From Pectobacterium brasiliense (GTDB lineage Bacteria; Pseudomonadota; Gammaproteobacteria; Enterobacterales; Enterobacteriaceae), in the NCBI RefSeq assembly GCF_016950255.1, contig NZ_JACGFN010000001.1:496001-560000 (forward strand): 64,000 nucleotides of DNA, written 5' to 3'. The notes below the pieces were generated by a model. That model made no database searches. It was given only the letters and a program-made list of their open reading frames with translations, and was not told the origin of the DNA. Position 1 is the stretch's first letter. Each line of letters begins with the position of its first letter. Positions 46,874-56,387 of this stretch are shown here, one piece after another. Position numbers and translations under genes: made by a program.

Positions 46874-48547
46874 TCATCCCATGACTGGAATGCGCTGCGC
46901 CATTGTTCTCTGATCGATCATCGGGTTAATGTCATCTTCCGTCGAGGGCAGGATAAACAGCGATACCGACGTATTTAAGCGTTCCGTTTGCTCCAGCAGT
47001 GAGGCGAAGGTGTGTGCGGAGGCTTCAACCTGTCCCGCATTTTCCCTGACGGTGTCGTTCAGCGTGCTGAGGCGGGCGGTGACTTCATGAATGCTCTCGT
47101 TCTGCTGGTGCGATATCTCCGAAATCTCACTCAGAAACGCGCCCGTGCCTTTCGCGGTCTGAATGATGTGTTGCAGGCTGTCATTCAGTTTGTTCACCAG
47201 TCGTGTTCCTGCGGTTACGCTGTTATCTGAATCACGAATCAGCACATTAATATTTTGTGCAGAATGGCTGCTTTGCGAAGCCAGCGTGCCGACTTCCCGT
47301 GCGACAACGGCAAAACCTCGTCCCATCGTTCCAGCTCGTGCGGCTTCAATGGCGGCGTTCAATGACAAGATATGCGTCTGAAACGCGACGTTCTCTATCA
47401 TCCCAATGGCTTCTGTCATCTCACGCGTTCTGCCTGCAATGTCTGACATCGCCACCTTGACGTCATTCATCATCGTCTCACCCTGTGCGGCGATCTTGCT
47501 GGTATCTTCCGCGTGCAAATTAGCCTGTTGGGTATGCTGGGTATTTTGTTCCAGATGCTGGCTAAGCTGAATAATATGTTCTGTGGTGACTTTGAGCTCG
47601 TGGGATTGGCGGTTTGCCTGTTCGGAAAGCCGATGGTTATCTGCCGCGACCCGATCGACCTGCGTCACCATGTGGTCAACGCCCTGACGAACCTGATTGA
47701 CCAGGTTCACGAGACCTTCCTGCATTTGAATGACGCTGGTATTAAGCTGTTCAACTTCTCGTGTACCGCGCGTCTTTGTATTGACCGCGTGCGAAAGGTC
47801 GCCCGCTGCGATCAATTTTAAATGAGCAATAATATGCGTCAGCGGACGAATAATGATCCGATTCACGCCAATCCACACGGCGATGGCGATCGCCAGCAAG
47901 AGCCCCAGAACCGTAATGAAAATCGTTTTTGCGTTATCGAGAGAGGATAAAAATTGTTGTCCATGTTGTTTTTGCAGCGCATCGGTATCTTGCAGATAGT
48001 GTGAATACTTCTGGGTAAAATCGCTTTGGTAAGCCTGCACCGGAACGGCAAAGAAAATATCGATCTGATTAGTGGTCTTTATTCCCTCGGCCAGCTCGAC
48101 AAGCCCGGAATAAAGCTGGCTGTAGCTCTTTTTCAAATCGATAAACGCCGTGGTGTCGGCTTCAGCCGTCGTGACCGTCCCTAGTAATTGGTAGTGCTCC
48201 TGTGCCTGTTTGAGAGACACTTCCGCTTCATCCATCAGGCTGTGCCAGCTACCTTCAGACCCCGTTTCTTTGTCTACCAACAAATAAATGCCCGCGCGGT
48301 TGAGCTTGTCGCTGGCATTCATTACTTCCATCCGTGCTTTATCCATTAAGGCTTGCTGCTGGCGAAGGCTCTCGTTAGCGGAAATATCCTGCCGAACCTG
48401 AGTCATCGTTTGAGAAATGACGCCGACGGAAACCAATTGCAGTAAAGAAAATAACCCAATGATCAATAACAATCCGGCGAGAATACTGAGGCGATGACGG
48501 CGGCGGATACGTGCAACTCCGTTTCGCAAAATCGCAGGCATTAACAT
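46874..48547 (-). CDS. Methyl-accepting chemotaxis protein, TarH/4-helix-bundle type
   Basis: 557 residues: membrane helix 1 at about 24-46, periplasmic 4HB sensor domain to about 210, membrane helix 2 about 213-233, HAMP, then the coiled-coil signalling domain whose tip reads FQTHILSLNAAIEAARAGTMGRGFAVVA. There is no C-terminal NWETF-like pentapeptide for CheR binding, so methylation would depend on other receptors. The ligand is unknown. Located between yciY and yciI, where E. coli has kch; soft-rot bacteria carry many receptors of this type. AGGG lies ten bases before the ATG; a second ATG follows two codons on. Confidence 0.93.
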   Translation of the reverse strand: MLMPAILRNGVARIRRRHRLSILAGLLLIIGLFSLLQLVSVGVISQTMTQVRQDISANESLRQQQALMDKARMEVMNASDKLNRAGIYLLVDKETGSEGSWHSLMDEAEVSLKQAQEHYQLLGTVTTAEADTTAFIDLKKSYSQLYSGLVELAEGIKTTNQIDIFFAVPVQAYQSDFTQKYSHYLQDTDALQKQHGQQFLSSLDNAKTIFITVLGLLLAIAIAVWIGVNRIIIRPLTHIIAHLKLIAAGDLSHAVNTKTRGTREVEQLNTSVIQMQEGLVNLVNQVRQGVDHMVTQVDRVAADNHRLSEQANRQSHELKVTTEHIIQLSQHLEQNTQHTQQANLHAEDTSKIAAQGETMMNDVKVAMSDIAGRTREMTEAIGMIENVAFQTHILSLNAAIEAARAGTMGRGFAVVAREVGTLASQSSHSAQNINVLIRDSDNSVTAGTRLVNKLNDSLQHIIQTAKGTGAFLSEISEISHQQNESIHEVTARLSTLNDTVRENAGQVEASAHTFASLLEQTERLNTSVSLFILPSTEDDINPMIDQRTMAQRIPVMG

Positions 48548-48678
48548 GATTGTTGACCCTCTATAGATGAATAGCGGTCAAACTATCACGGTTAAATGAC
48601 TAAAATATTTCAGCTTTTGACGGGGGCGAAAAGGGCCATGGCTTTTTCATGCAACCATGACCTGTATCAATTGAACCC

Positions 48679-48975
48679 TTAAAACACTTTCTTGAATGGC
48701 TTCACGCTGACGTGTTTATAGACATCTGCCGCGAGGTAGGGGTCGGCGTTGGCCCATGCTGTTGCCTCATCCAGCGATGTGAATTCGGCGATAATCACGG
48801 AGCCGCTAAAGCCAGCCTGACCGGGATCCTCGCTGTCGATAGCAGGCAAAGGACCTGCGGTAATCAGTCGGCCTTGATCGCGCAATGCCTGTAAACGGGC
48901 AAGGTGGTCTGGTCTGACCGACAGGCGTTTTGCTAATGAATCAACATTATCTTCAGCATAAATGACGTAGAGCAT
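48679..48975 (-). CDS. yciI: YciI-family protein
   Basis: 98 residues from ATG 48975 (GAGG upstream), same as E. coli YciI; the frame open to 49044 is rejected. A ferredoxin-like dimeric alpha/beta barrel with the conserved His in RPDHLARL and Asp in PAIDSEDPG. Biochemical function uncertain. Divergent from tonB. Confidence 0.95.
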   Translation of the reverse strand: MLYVIYAEDNVDSLAKRLSVRPDHLARLQALRDQGRLITAGPLPAIDSEDPGQAGFSGSVIIAEFTSLDEATAWANADPYLAADVYKHVSVKPFKKVF

Positions 48976-49185
48976 AGCGACCTCATTGGTGGGAAGGTAC
49001 CCTTTATCGTTTGGGGGGCCGGGTTTGAGGTCCCCAACGGTCAAACGCTATCGGGTAAGAGAAACGAGTTTCTATCATCATACGTGATGTTGTTTAAAGA
49101 CAATAGTGCGAGGACAATAGGTTGATTTGCCAGAGTAATCCCCCCACGACTTCGGTTTTTTTAACAATTCCACGGGTTGTTATTG

Positions 49186-49208
49186 AATATGATTGCTATT
49201 TGCATTTA
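49186..49208. promoter_or_regulatory. Fur box in the tonB promoter
   Basis: AATATGATTGCTATTTGCAT closely matches the Fur-bound region of the E. coli tonB promoter and fits GATAAT-type repeats loosely. It lies 34 bp before the tonB ATG, so iron should repress tonB. Confidence 0.7.
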
Positions 49209-49241
49209 AACTTGGGCGGCATAAGAGGATAAAGACAGACT

Positions 49242-50000
49242 ATGCCGCAAAAAAAGTTTTTTTTGACCCGCCGTTACTCATGGCCATTTATACTTTCAGT
49301 CGGTTTTCACGGTTCACTGATTGCAGGTTTGTTGTACGCATCATTTAATAATTCAATCGAATTACCGCAGGAATCTAAGCCCATCAGCGTTGTGATGGTG
49401 AACCCTGCGGCCTATGAAGCGGCACCTGCTGCGAAATCTGCCCCGGAGCCAGAACCGGTAAAGCAGCCCGAACCAGAGCCGGAACCCATTCCAGAACCGG
49501 AGCCATTGCCGCAGCCGGTTCCTATGCCATTACCTGAACCAAAGCCCAAGCCGCCGAAACCTAAACCGGAGCCTAAGCCGGTGAAGAAGGTTGAGCAACC
49601 GAAACCGGTTAAACGTGAACCGACGGTTGAAAAACAGCCGCCTTCGCCGTTTACCAGCACAGAGCCAACGCGCAATGTGACTAATGCGCCAGTGAAGCAG
49701 GCACCAGCACCCGCAGCAAGCACGCAGTCAAGCGGGCCACGTCCGTTGAGCCGTGCACAGCCTCAGTATCCGGCTCGTGCGTTTTCTCTGCGCGTTGAAG
49801 GGCGGGTAAAAATGCAGTTTGATGTGGACGAGTCAGGACGTGTTGACAACGTGCGCGTGCTTTCTGCTGAACCGCGCAATATGTTCGAACGTGATATCAA
49901 ACAGGCCATGCGTAAATGGCGTTATGAAGCGGGTAAACCGGGCAAAGATTTGGTTGTGACCATCGTATTTAAAATTGACGGCGGGGCGGCAGTCGAATAA
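49242..50000 (+). CDS. tonB: TonB energy-transducing protein
   Basis: 252 residues (E. coli 239). An N-terminal membrane anchor (about 14-33, with the Ser-His face SVGFHGS), a long periplasmic proline stretch of PEP and PKP repeats (about residues 65-125), then the C-terminal TonB domain with [20 protein letters not shown]. With ExbBD it passes proton-motive energy to outer-membrane receptors for siderophores and cobalamin. A Fur box precedes and a terminator follows. Confidence 0.97.
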   Translation: MPQKKFFLTRRYSWPFILSVGFHGSLIAGLLYASFNNSIELPQESKPISVVMVNPAAYEAAPAAKSAPEPEPVKQPEPEPEPIPEPEPLPQPVPMPLPEPKPKPPKPKPEPKPVKKVEQPKPVKREPTVEKQPPSPFTSTEPTRNVTNAPVKQAPAPAASTQSSGPRPLSRAQPQYPARAFSLRVEGRVKMQFDVDESGRVDNVRVLSAEPRNMFERDIKQAMRKWRYEAGKPGKDLVVTIVFKIDGGAAVE

Positions 50001-50016
50001 TTCACGCCAGTACAAA

Positions 50017-50055
50017 GAAACGGGACGCCATCTTTAGCAGATGACGTCCCGTTTT
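50017..50055. terminator. Terminator between tonB and yciA
   Basis: AAACGGGACG pairs with CGTCCCGTTT, and inner CATCT with AGATG, with one mismatch; T4 follows. Works for tonB and, by symmetry, yciA. Confidence 0.88.
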
Positions 50056-50102
50056 CGTATCAATCGCTATTCAAGGCAGCTTACGCCGATGAACGCTAAA
50101 CG

Positions 50103-50525
50103 TTACTCGCTTGGCGTGAAGTTGCTTTTACCTGCGGGCAGTTCGCGCGGATGGCCTTCTTCATCTACGGCAACGTAGGTGAATAACGCTTCGGTAGCCC
50201 GATAGCGCTGACCAATCGGCTCAGAGGAGACTTTCTTCACCCACACTTCAACGTTGACGTTGATAGAGCTACGGCCAGTGCGTAAACAACGTGCATAGCA
50301 GCAAACCACATCGCCGACGGCGACAGGTTTTAAGAATGACATCCCATCAACCCGTACGGTAACGACACGTCCCTCGGCAATTTCTTTCGCCAAAATCGCG
50401 CCGCCGATGTCCATTTGCGACATCAACCAACCGCCAAAAATATCGCCGTTCGCATTGGTATCGGCTGGCATTGCCAGCGTGCGGAGAACCAGTTCGCCCT
50501 GTGGTAACACGTTTTGTGTGCTCAT
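50103..50525 (-). CDS. yciA: Acyl-CoA thioesterase YciA
   Basis: 140 residues from ATG 50525, which begins MSTQNVLPQGELVLRTLAMP as in E. coli YciA; the longer frame overlaps yciB and is rejected. Hotdog fold with the catalytic Asp in NANGDIFGGWLMSQMD. It hydrolyses many acyl-CoAs to free CoA in the cytosol. Starts 19 bp after yciB. Confidence 0.95.
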   Translation of the reverse strand: MSTQNVLPQGELVLRTLAMPADTNANGDIFGGWLMSQMDIGGAILAKEIAEGRVVTVRVDGMSFLKPVAVGDVVCCYARCLRTGRSSINVNVEVWVKKVSSEPIGQRYRATEALFTYVAVDEEGHPRELPAGKSNFTPSE

Positions 50526-50544
50526 TGTGTCTATCTCGCTTTGG

Positions 50545-51114
50545 CTATTGCTGTTGCTCGCTTTTTTCTTCTTCTGATTTTTCCTGATCGTTAGGCAAGT
50601 GACGATAGATATAAACGCCACAAATCAGCGTAAACAGCAGCGTCACACCGGTCAGACCAAAGACTTTGAAATTAACCCAAACGTTTTGCGGTAACCAGAA
50701 GGCAATATAGATGTTAACCAGTCCACACACCAGAAAGAACATGGCCCAGGCGAAATTCAGTTTCCCCCAGACGGGCTGCGGCAAGGTTAACTCTTTACCC
50801 AGCATTTTTTGAATCAGGGTCTGTTTCATCACAAACTGGCTAACCAGCAGAGCGGCAGCAAATAACGCATAGATGATGGTGACTTTCCACTTGATAAACA
50901 AATCGTTATGGAACACCAGCGTAAGCGAACCGAAAACGACGACCATGGCAAAGGTGACCAGCGTCATTTTCTCTATTTTACGATACATCACCCAGGTGAC
51001 CACGAGTGACAGTGCCGTTGCGGCAATCAGTGCACCCGATGCGATATAGATGTCATAAAGTTTATAGGCCGCAAAAAAAACGACCAACGGTATAAAATCA
51101 AGAAGTTGCTTCAT
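50545..51114 (-). CDS. yciB: YciB (IspA/IspZ) septation-related inner-membrane protein
   Basis: 189 residues, five predicted membrane helices. The motif [20 protein letters not shown] at the start and [17 protein letters not shown] in the middle identify the family (intracellular septation protein A). It is linked to cell-envelope synthesis and division. The C-terminus is a few residues longer than in E. coli and very rich in Glu/Lys/Gln. Confidence 0.95.
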   Translation of the reverse strand: MKQLLDFIPLVVFFAAYKLYDIYIASGALIAATALSLVVTWVMYRKIEKMTLVTFAMVVVFGSLTLVFHNDLFIKWKVTIIYALFAAALLVSQFVMKQTLIQKMLGKELTLPQPVWGKLNFAWAMFFLVCGLVNIYIAFWLPQNVWVNFKVFGLTGVTLLFTLICGVYIYRHLPNDQEKSEEEKSEQQQ

Positions 51115-51313
51115 TATGTCAATCCATCACTCAACAGTGTCGTAATTATAACCCGCGAGAGTTATCTGATAGCTCATGCCATTATCCTTTATTGTGGAAC
51201 ACCATTCCCGAGATATTGTAATAATTTGCAGAAAATTACGATTGGGTAGATAGCGAACGGAGATTTGGCAGAACCTATGCCACCAGAGCGATGGCATAGG
51301 CAAAGAGCGGTAA

Positions 51314-52066
51314 TTAAGCGCGCAGCAGCATATAAAGGCGGAACAGATAAATGAGCAGGATCGCGGAGATCAGATTGCCCAAGCCATTCAGAACCACGCC
51401 GAGCACGGTCGGTGAGGAAATCGGTAACTTCGATACGATCAGCAAAATAGCGATTTTAGCCAGTAGCCACATCACGATGGCAGGCGCGGTTGCACGCAAG
51501 TTACCGTAAGCCAGTTTGGTACTCACTTTAATGGCGTTGAAAATCCCGCTTTTTTCCGTGACGACAATCACGGGGGACAAACTCAGCGCAATAGCGAGCA
51601 GCACGCCAGGAATGACCAGAAGCATCATGCCAAGCTGGATGAGCAGGGTGCACAGCAGGATCAGGATAAGCAGACGCAGTAAAAAAGGTGCAGAGGCACC
51701 AATTGCTCGCAGTGCACTGGTGCGCTGTCCGTCAGAAACCAGCTGGATCAGCATCAGAACCCCGCCCGTCAGCAGCGCATTGCCCACTAACGCAGCAAAG
51801 GTGCCTGCTGCCGACATTTTCAGTAACACGGTTTGTTGTTCCGGTGTCATCTGCTGAATCATATCCATCAAGCCAGCTTCGACAGAAGATGACAGATCGC
51901 TGCTGGAACTGCTCAGAATCTGTAACTCGTCTCCAGAAGGCGATAGTGCATGATTCAGTATGACAGTAATGAATGCCGTCAACAGTGACATCATTAAGAT
52001 GCTGATGAACTGGTTGCGGGTGAAATTCATTGTGTCACGGTACAACGTGTTAGCCGTGATAGGCAT
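51314..52066 (-). CDS. yciC: YciC, UPF0259 inner-membrane protein
   Basis: 250 residues from ATG 52066 (AAGGAG upstream); the longer frame is rejected. Six membrane helices predicted, with a Ser-rich loop ([10 protein letters not shown] near 52-61). Family UPF0259; function unclear, with reports linking it and yciB to envelope stability. Stands 199 bp upstream of yciB. Confidence 0.94.
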   Translation of the reverse strand: MPITANTLYRDTMNFTRNQFISILMMSLLTAFITVILNHALSPSGDELQILSSSSSDLSSSVEAGLMDMIQQMTPEQQTVLLKMSAAGTFAALVGNALLTGGVLMLIQLVSDGQRTSALRAIGASAPFLLRLLILILLCTLLIQLGMMLLVIPGVLLAIALSLSPVIVVTEKSGIFNAIKVSTKLAYGNLRATAPAIVMWLLAKIAILLIVSKLPISSPTVLGVVLNGLGNLISAILLIYLFRLYMLLRA

Positions 52067-52415
52067 GCAGGCTCCTTGAAAAAGATAAATCGACAGAGAG
52101 AACTTAACTCCCAATTGTAACCTGTTAATTCGCGCTGTGGCACCCCGTCAACGATGCAATGCTGCTTTTCCCCTCACTATGAGGTCAGTGTGGCATGGCT
52201 ACTCATCGTGGCGCTTATCGCCACCTGCGGCATATTCGACATCCTCACACTACTATTGATCTAGATCAATTTCATGGATTTTAATGAGTTAGCGATAAAT
52301 GATTCAGTTCAATTTGGGCGTAAAATCTTTAAAAGATGTGATCTGGCTTAAAACAAGAATACCTACTTAGGGGTATATTTCGCTCGAAATTTAAACCCTA
52401 TAAATGGAGTGGGTA
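52067..52415. other. Divergent control region yciC / ompW
   Basis: No gene seen. It contains a perfect FNR site (52256-52269), 147 bp before ompW, and AT-rich promoter-like sequence up to the ompW ribosome site GGAG at about 52406. Confidence 0.6.
52256..52269. promoter_or_regulatory. FNR box upstream of ompW
   Basis: TTGATCTAGATCAA fits TTGAT-N4-ATCAA exactly. ompW is a known FNR target in E. coli, so control by oxygen is likely here too. Confidence 0.8.
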
Positions 52416-53048
52416 ATGAAAAAGACATCTTTCTTATTGTTGGCAGCGGCGCTCATGCCTGCATTGGCACAGGCTCATCAAGCGGGTGATTTCATTGTTC
52501 GGGCAGGTTCAGCAACCGTACGCCCTGCTGAAAGTTCGGATAACGTACTGGGTTTAGGTGAGTTTCAGGTTAGTAACAATACGCAACTGGGGCTGACTTT
52601 TAGCTACATGGTGACGGACAATATTGGGGTTGAATTACTTGCCGCCACGCCGTTCAAACATAAAGTCGGAACACCGGGAACGGGGACTATTGCGGAGGTT
52701 AAACACCTGCCGCCTTCACTGGTTGCGCAGTACTATTTTGGTGATACTCAAGATAAATTACGTCCTTACTTGGGCGTTGGTTTGAATTACACGATGTTCT
52801 TCGATGAGAAATTTAATGATACGGGGACAAGTGCGGGTCTGAGCGATCTGAGCCTGAAGAATTCCTGGGGCCTTGCTGCACAGGCTGGGTTGGATTACAA
52901 CCTGGATAAAAACTGGCTACTTAATATGTCTGTATGGTGGATGGATATTGATACCGATGTGAAGTTTAAAGCCGGTAACGATCAGCAAAGCATCCATACC
53001 AAACTTGATCCCTGGGCCTTTATGTTTGGTGTAGGTTATCGCTTCTGA
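52416..53048 (+). CDS. ompW: Outer-membrane protein W
   Basis: 210 residues from ATG 52416, GGAG upstream; the 4-codon longer frame is rejected. Signal peptide of 21 residues ending AQA, before HQAGDFIVRAG. An eight-stranded barrel that ends in Phe (GVGYRF). It is a small hydrophobic channel, colicin S4 receptor in E. coli. An FNR box precedes. Confidence 0.96.
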   Translation: MKKTSFLLLAAALMPALAQAHQAGDFIVRAGSATVRPAESSDNVLGLGEFQVSNNTQLGLTFSYMVTDNIGVELLAATPFKHKVGTPGTGTIAEVKHLPPSLVAQYYFGDTQDKLRPYLGVGLNYTMFFDEKFNDTGTSAGLSDLSLKNSWGLAAQAGLDYNLDKNWLLNMSVWWMDIDTDVKFKAGNDQQSIHTKLDPWAFMFGVGYRF

Positions 53049-53150
53049 TTGTTAATTTAGTTTGATGTGAAGAATAAATAATTTCCGGGAGAAATTTTTA
53101 ACGTTGCGTTAGCAACGACCCGGAAGAGGGGCCAAGGATGGCACGCCATA

Positions 53151-53185
53151 AAAAAACGGCGACGTAAGTAACGTCGCCGTTTTTA
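53151..53185. terminator. Terminator between ompW and the KdgM-like gene
   Basis: CGGCGACGT / ACGTCGCCG perfect 9-bp stem, 5-nt loop, flanked by A6 and T5, usable on both strands. A smaller hairpin CGTTGC-GTTA-GCAACG lies at 53102-53117. Confidence 0.88.
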
Positions 53186-53257
53186 TAGACAGGAAATAAC
53201 AAACCAATAAAGAAAACGCTATTTTTATTACAGCAATTATCTAGCTGGCGTTAGCCA

Positions 53258-53989
53258 TTAGAAATTGTATTGTACACCAACGCGGTAGCGAGTTTGACGC
53301 TCATCCGTTGTTGTGCTGCCTTTGACGTTACCGATCTGAGCGTAAGGCGTCCAGTTTTTGTCGAATTTATAAGCCAGTTTAATGTCGTGGCTCATTTCAT
53401 AATTTTCGTTATCAGCCAGATACCACTGAGCGCCTGCTTTGTTGTTCTTGTTGTATTCAAATTCGTATTCAACCACAAAGTTGGCTGGCAGTTTATAACC
53501 CAGCGTACTGGTGATGGTGTAGCCAGTGATAGCAGTAGGGTTTGTAGCAGAATTCGGGTTACCGATGTTATTGCTGTTACGCAGATAGGAGGCACGGTAA
53601 CGCAGACCATAGTACAGGGAATCGGTGATGTTGGCCGTTCCTTTGATATATGGACGATAGTTATTGTTATTGGAAGTGGAAACCATGTTTAAACCACCTT
53701 CCAGCCCGAAAGTTTTATCAAATTTGTACAGGTAGCTGGCAGTGACTTCGGTACCGTTGCTGACTGATTCGTTAAACGGTTTATTTGGCGTCTTGTCGCT
53801 GCCAGATTGCGCCCATTTGGCTTCCATTGACAGGCCAAAACCGTTGTCAAAACGGTGGGACATCAGCAGGCGATCTTTATGATCGTTCTTTACCGTATCC
53901 TGCATTTCATGACGATAGTCAATCGTCACCGCCATGGAGCTTAAGCTGATTAAGGAGGTTACCACCATCGTCAATATTTTAACTTTCAT
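53258..53989 (-). CDS. KdgM-family oligogalacturonate-specific porin
   Basis: 243 residues from ATG 53989 (GGGATAA upstream). Signal peptide of about 20 residues ending SMA, then VTIDYRHEMQDT. Barrel strands with many Tyr/Asn and a C-terminal aromatic (VGVQYNF) fit the KdgM/KdgN monomeric porins that bring pectin fragments through the outer membrane. This function fits a plant soft-rot pathogen. Placed between ompW and trpA, where E. coli has yciEFG. Whether it is KdgM or a paralogue such as KdgN cannot be told. Possible KdgR and CRP sites lie upstream. Confidence 0.9.
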   Translation of the reverse strand: MKVKILTMVVTSLISLSSMAVTIDYRHEMQDTVKNDHKDRLLMSHRFDNGFGLSMEAKWAQSGSDKTPNKPFNESVSNGTEVTASYLYKFDKTFGLEGGLNMVSTSNNNNYRPYIKGTANITDSLYYGLRYRASYLRNSNNIGNPNSATNPTAITGYTITSTLGYKLPANFVVEYEFEYNKNNKAGAQWYLADNENYEMSHDIKLAYKFDKNWTPYAQIGNVKGSTTTDERQTRYRVGVQYNF

Positions 53990-54081
53990 TTTATTATCCC
54001 AAGTCAAAGAGAATTATTATTTAAAAACGCGCTGCTACTTTTGTTCAGCGGTTCCATTCTATTTATTATTTCTTACAGTAA

Positions 54082-54097
54082 TGTGAACAAGATCGTT
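54082..54097. promoter_or_regulatory. Weak candidate CRP site upstream of KdgM-like gene
   Basis: TGTGAACAAGATCGTT has one perfect half (TGTGA) and a poor second half (TC-GTT), 93 bp upstream of the start codon. kdgM genes are activated by CRP in Dickeya; the match alone is weak. Confidence 0.35.
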
Positions 54098-54208
54098 AAA
54101 AAGAGAAAATTTAAAATGATCTCAGTTATGTGATTTTCTTCGTATTTTATTCGTGGGATTTATGCGGTTTCAAAATTAAGAGGTAATTAATTTATTTTTC
54201 TGGCGTGG

Positions 54209-54228
54209 AATTAAATAATTATTTCAAT
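54209..54228. promoter_or_regulatory. Candidate KdgR box upstream of KdgM-like gene
   Basis: AATTAAATAATTATTTCAAT resembles the KdgR box pattern (AATRAAAY..TTTCATT) with several mismatches. It is 220 bp from the start codon, rather far. The region is AT-rich, so chance is possible. Confidence 0.3.
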
Positions 54229-54325
54229 CTGAAAACCTTTCTTACAATTATAATAAAATGGAAACTAAATAATAATTGAAGATGTTTCGCGTTAAATAAA
54301 CAAGAAATAATTTGAAACATTATTC

Positions 54326-54365
54326 GGCGCGCGATAGGACTTGTGTGAAGCACAAATCGCGCGCC
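54326..54365 (-). terminator. Long hairpin just after trpA
   Basis: GGCGCGCGAT / ATCGCGCGCC (10-bp outer stem) and TTGTG / CACAA (inner stem), starting 10 bp after the trpA stop. AT-rich sequence follows on the minus strand but no clean T run. Likely the trp operon terminator. Confidence 0.75.
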
Positions 54366-54374
54366 TAAAAAGTG

Positions 54375-55181
54375 TTATGAACGCGTAGCAGCTTTCATTT
54401 CACTCACAAAGGCGTGTAACTCGGACAGCATAACGTCAGGCTGGTTCAGATTTTTTTCGATAATCCGTACGATCGCGGAGCCAGAAATGGCACCCGCTGC
54501 GCCTGAGGCTAACGTTTCCTGTACTTGAGCGGGATCGGAAATGCCAAATCCTTGTAACGGCGGGGCAGCATGATACGTGTTCAGTTTGGCAACCAGATGA
54601 TTCAGCGGCAGTTGCGCGCGCTTTTCTGCCCCGGTCACGCCTGCACGTGACACCAAATAGGTATAGCCACGACCATAAGAGGCGATTTCGCGCAGCAGTT
54701 CATCGTCAGCATTAGGCGGACAGATAAAAATGGGGGCGATACCGTGCCGCAGGGCAGCCGCACGGAAAGGCGCAGATTCCACCACCGGAACATCCGCCAC
54801 CAAAACCGAATCGACGCCAACCTGCGCGCAACGCTGATAAAATTCATCAATACCGTTGCTGAAAACCAGGTTGGCATACATCAGCAGGCCAATCGGGATT
54901 TCCGGGTATTTCTGGCGTATGGTCGCCAGCATTTCGAAGCATTGGTCCGGCGTGACGCCTGCGGCAAACGCGCGCAGATTGGCATCCTGAATGGTCGGGC
55001 CATCCGCCAACGGGTCAGAGAAGGGCACGCCCAGCTCCAACGCATCGGCACCGGCGGCAATCAGCGTGTCGATAATTTTCAGGGACTGCTCGGGAGAGGG
55101 ATCGCCCAGCGTAACAAATGGAACGAACGCGCCTTCCTTTTTCTCTGACAGGCGGTTAAATAACTGTTGATAGCGTTCCAT
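54375..55181 (-). CDS. trpA: Tryptophan synthase alpha subunit
   Basis: 268 residues. Catalytic Glu49 ([11 protein letters not shown]) and Asp60 are in place. It cleaves indole-3-glycerol phosphate and passes indole to TrpB. Its ATG overlaps the trpB stop (TAATG). Confidence 0.98.
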   Translation of the reverse strand: MERYQQLFNRLSEKKEGAFVPFVTLGDPSPEQSLKIIDTLIAAGADALELGVPFSDPLADGPTIQDANLRAFAAGVTPDQCFEMLATIRQKYPEIPIGLLMYANLVFSNGIDEFYQRCAQVGVDSVLVADVPVVESAPFRAAALRHGIAPIFICPPNADDELLREIASYGRGYTYLVSRAGVTGAEKRAQLPLNHLVAKLNTYHAAPPLQGFGISDPAQVQETLASGAAGAISGSAIVRIIEKNLNQPDVMLSELHAFVSEMKAATRS

Positions 55182-56371
55182 TAGATTTCTCCCCGATCTT
55201 TCAAAATATCGTGCACGGTAAAGATGTCTTTATCACCACGGCCGGACAGGTTGACCACCAGCAGTTGCTCCTTCTCTGGCTCCGCTTTGATCATCTTCAA
55301 GGCGTGTGCCAGCGCGTGGGAGGATTCCAGCGCGGGAATAATCCCTTCACCGCGGCAGAGTGCTTTGAAAGCATCCAACGCTTCATCATCGGTAATCGAG
55401 ACATAGTCGGCACGGCCAATGCTGTTCAGATGGGCGTGCTGCGGCCCTACGGACGGGAAATCCAGCCCGGCAGAAATCGAGTAAGATTCTTCAATTTGCC
55501 CGTCGGACGTTTGCATCATCGGAGATTTCATGCCGAAATAAATACCAACGCGGCCGTGTTTTAACGGCGCGCCATGCTGTCCGCTTTCAATGCCCAAGCC
55601 GCCAGGTTCAACGCCGATCAGACGGACGGTAGTATCATCGATGAAATCAGCGAACATCCCAATCGCGTTAGAGCCACCGCCAACACAGGCCAGTACCGCA
55701 TCCGGCAAGCGACCTTCTTTTTCCAGAATCTGCGCTTTGGTTTCCTCACCAATCATGCGTTGAAACTCACGCACGATAGTCGGATAAGGATGCGGGCCAG
55801 CCGCTGTTCCCAGCAGATAGTGTGCCGTTTCATAGCTGCCGGACCAGTCACGTAGCGCTTCGTTGCAGGCATCTTTCAGCGTGGAAGAACCGCTGTGAAC
55901 CGGAATCACTTCTGCACCCATCAAACGCATACGGAAAACGTTCGGCGACTGGCGCTCAACGTCTTTTGCTCCCATATAAACGCGGCATTTCAGGCCAAGC
56001 AGGGCGCAAGCCAGCGCCGTCGCGACGCCATGTTGGCCCGCACCGGTTTCGGCGATGATTTCACTTTTACCCATACGCTTAGCCAGCAGAGCTTGTCCGA
56101 GTACCTGATTGGTTTTGTGCGCACCGCCGTGCAGCAGATCTTCGCGTTTCAGGTACAGCTTGGTTTTTGTCCCGGCAGTCAGGTTTTGACACAAGGTTAA
56201 CGCGGTCGGACGACCCGCGTAGTTTTTCAGCAGATCGGTAAATTCGGCCTGAAATTCAGGATCTTTTTGTGCGCTGACGAAAGCCTCTTCCAGCTGGCGT
56301 AACGCCGGGATGAGGATCTGCGGAACAAATTGTCCGCCGAATTCACCGAAGTAAGGGTTGAGTAATGTCAT
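55181..56371 (-). CDS. trpB: Tryptophan synthase beta subunit
   Basis: 396 residues from ATG 56371 (E. coli 397); the frame open to 56428 reaches into trpC and is rejected. PLP lysine Lys86 in HGGAHKTNQ; the phosphate-binding GGGSNAIG is present. It joins indole and serine to tryptophan. Confidence 0.98.
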   Translation of the reverse strand: MTLLNPYFGEFGGQFVPQILIPALRQLEEAFVSAQKDPEFQAEFTDLLKNYAGRPTALTLCQNLTAGTKTKLYLKREDLLHGGAHKTNQVLGQALLAKRMGKSEIIAETGAGQHGVATALACALLGLKCRVYMGAKDVERQSPNVFRMRLMGAEVIPVHSGSSTLKDACNEALRDWSGSYETAHYLLGTAAGPHPYPTIVREFQRMIGEETKAQILEKEGRLPDAVLACVGGGSNAIGMFADFIDDTTVRLIGVEPGGLGIESGQHGAPLKHGRVGIYFGMKSPMMQTSDGQIEESYSISAGLDFPSVGPQHAHLNSIGRADYVSITDDEALDAFKALCRGEGIIPALESSHALAHALKMIKAEPEKEQLLVVNLSGRGDKDIFTVHDILKDRGEI

Positions 56372-56387
56372 AATTTTCCCGTCTGTT

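Noticed and set aside
49412-49723. Gly-rich frame opposite tonB
   Set aside because: It is the reverse complement of the tonB proline repeat, not a separate gene.
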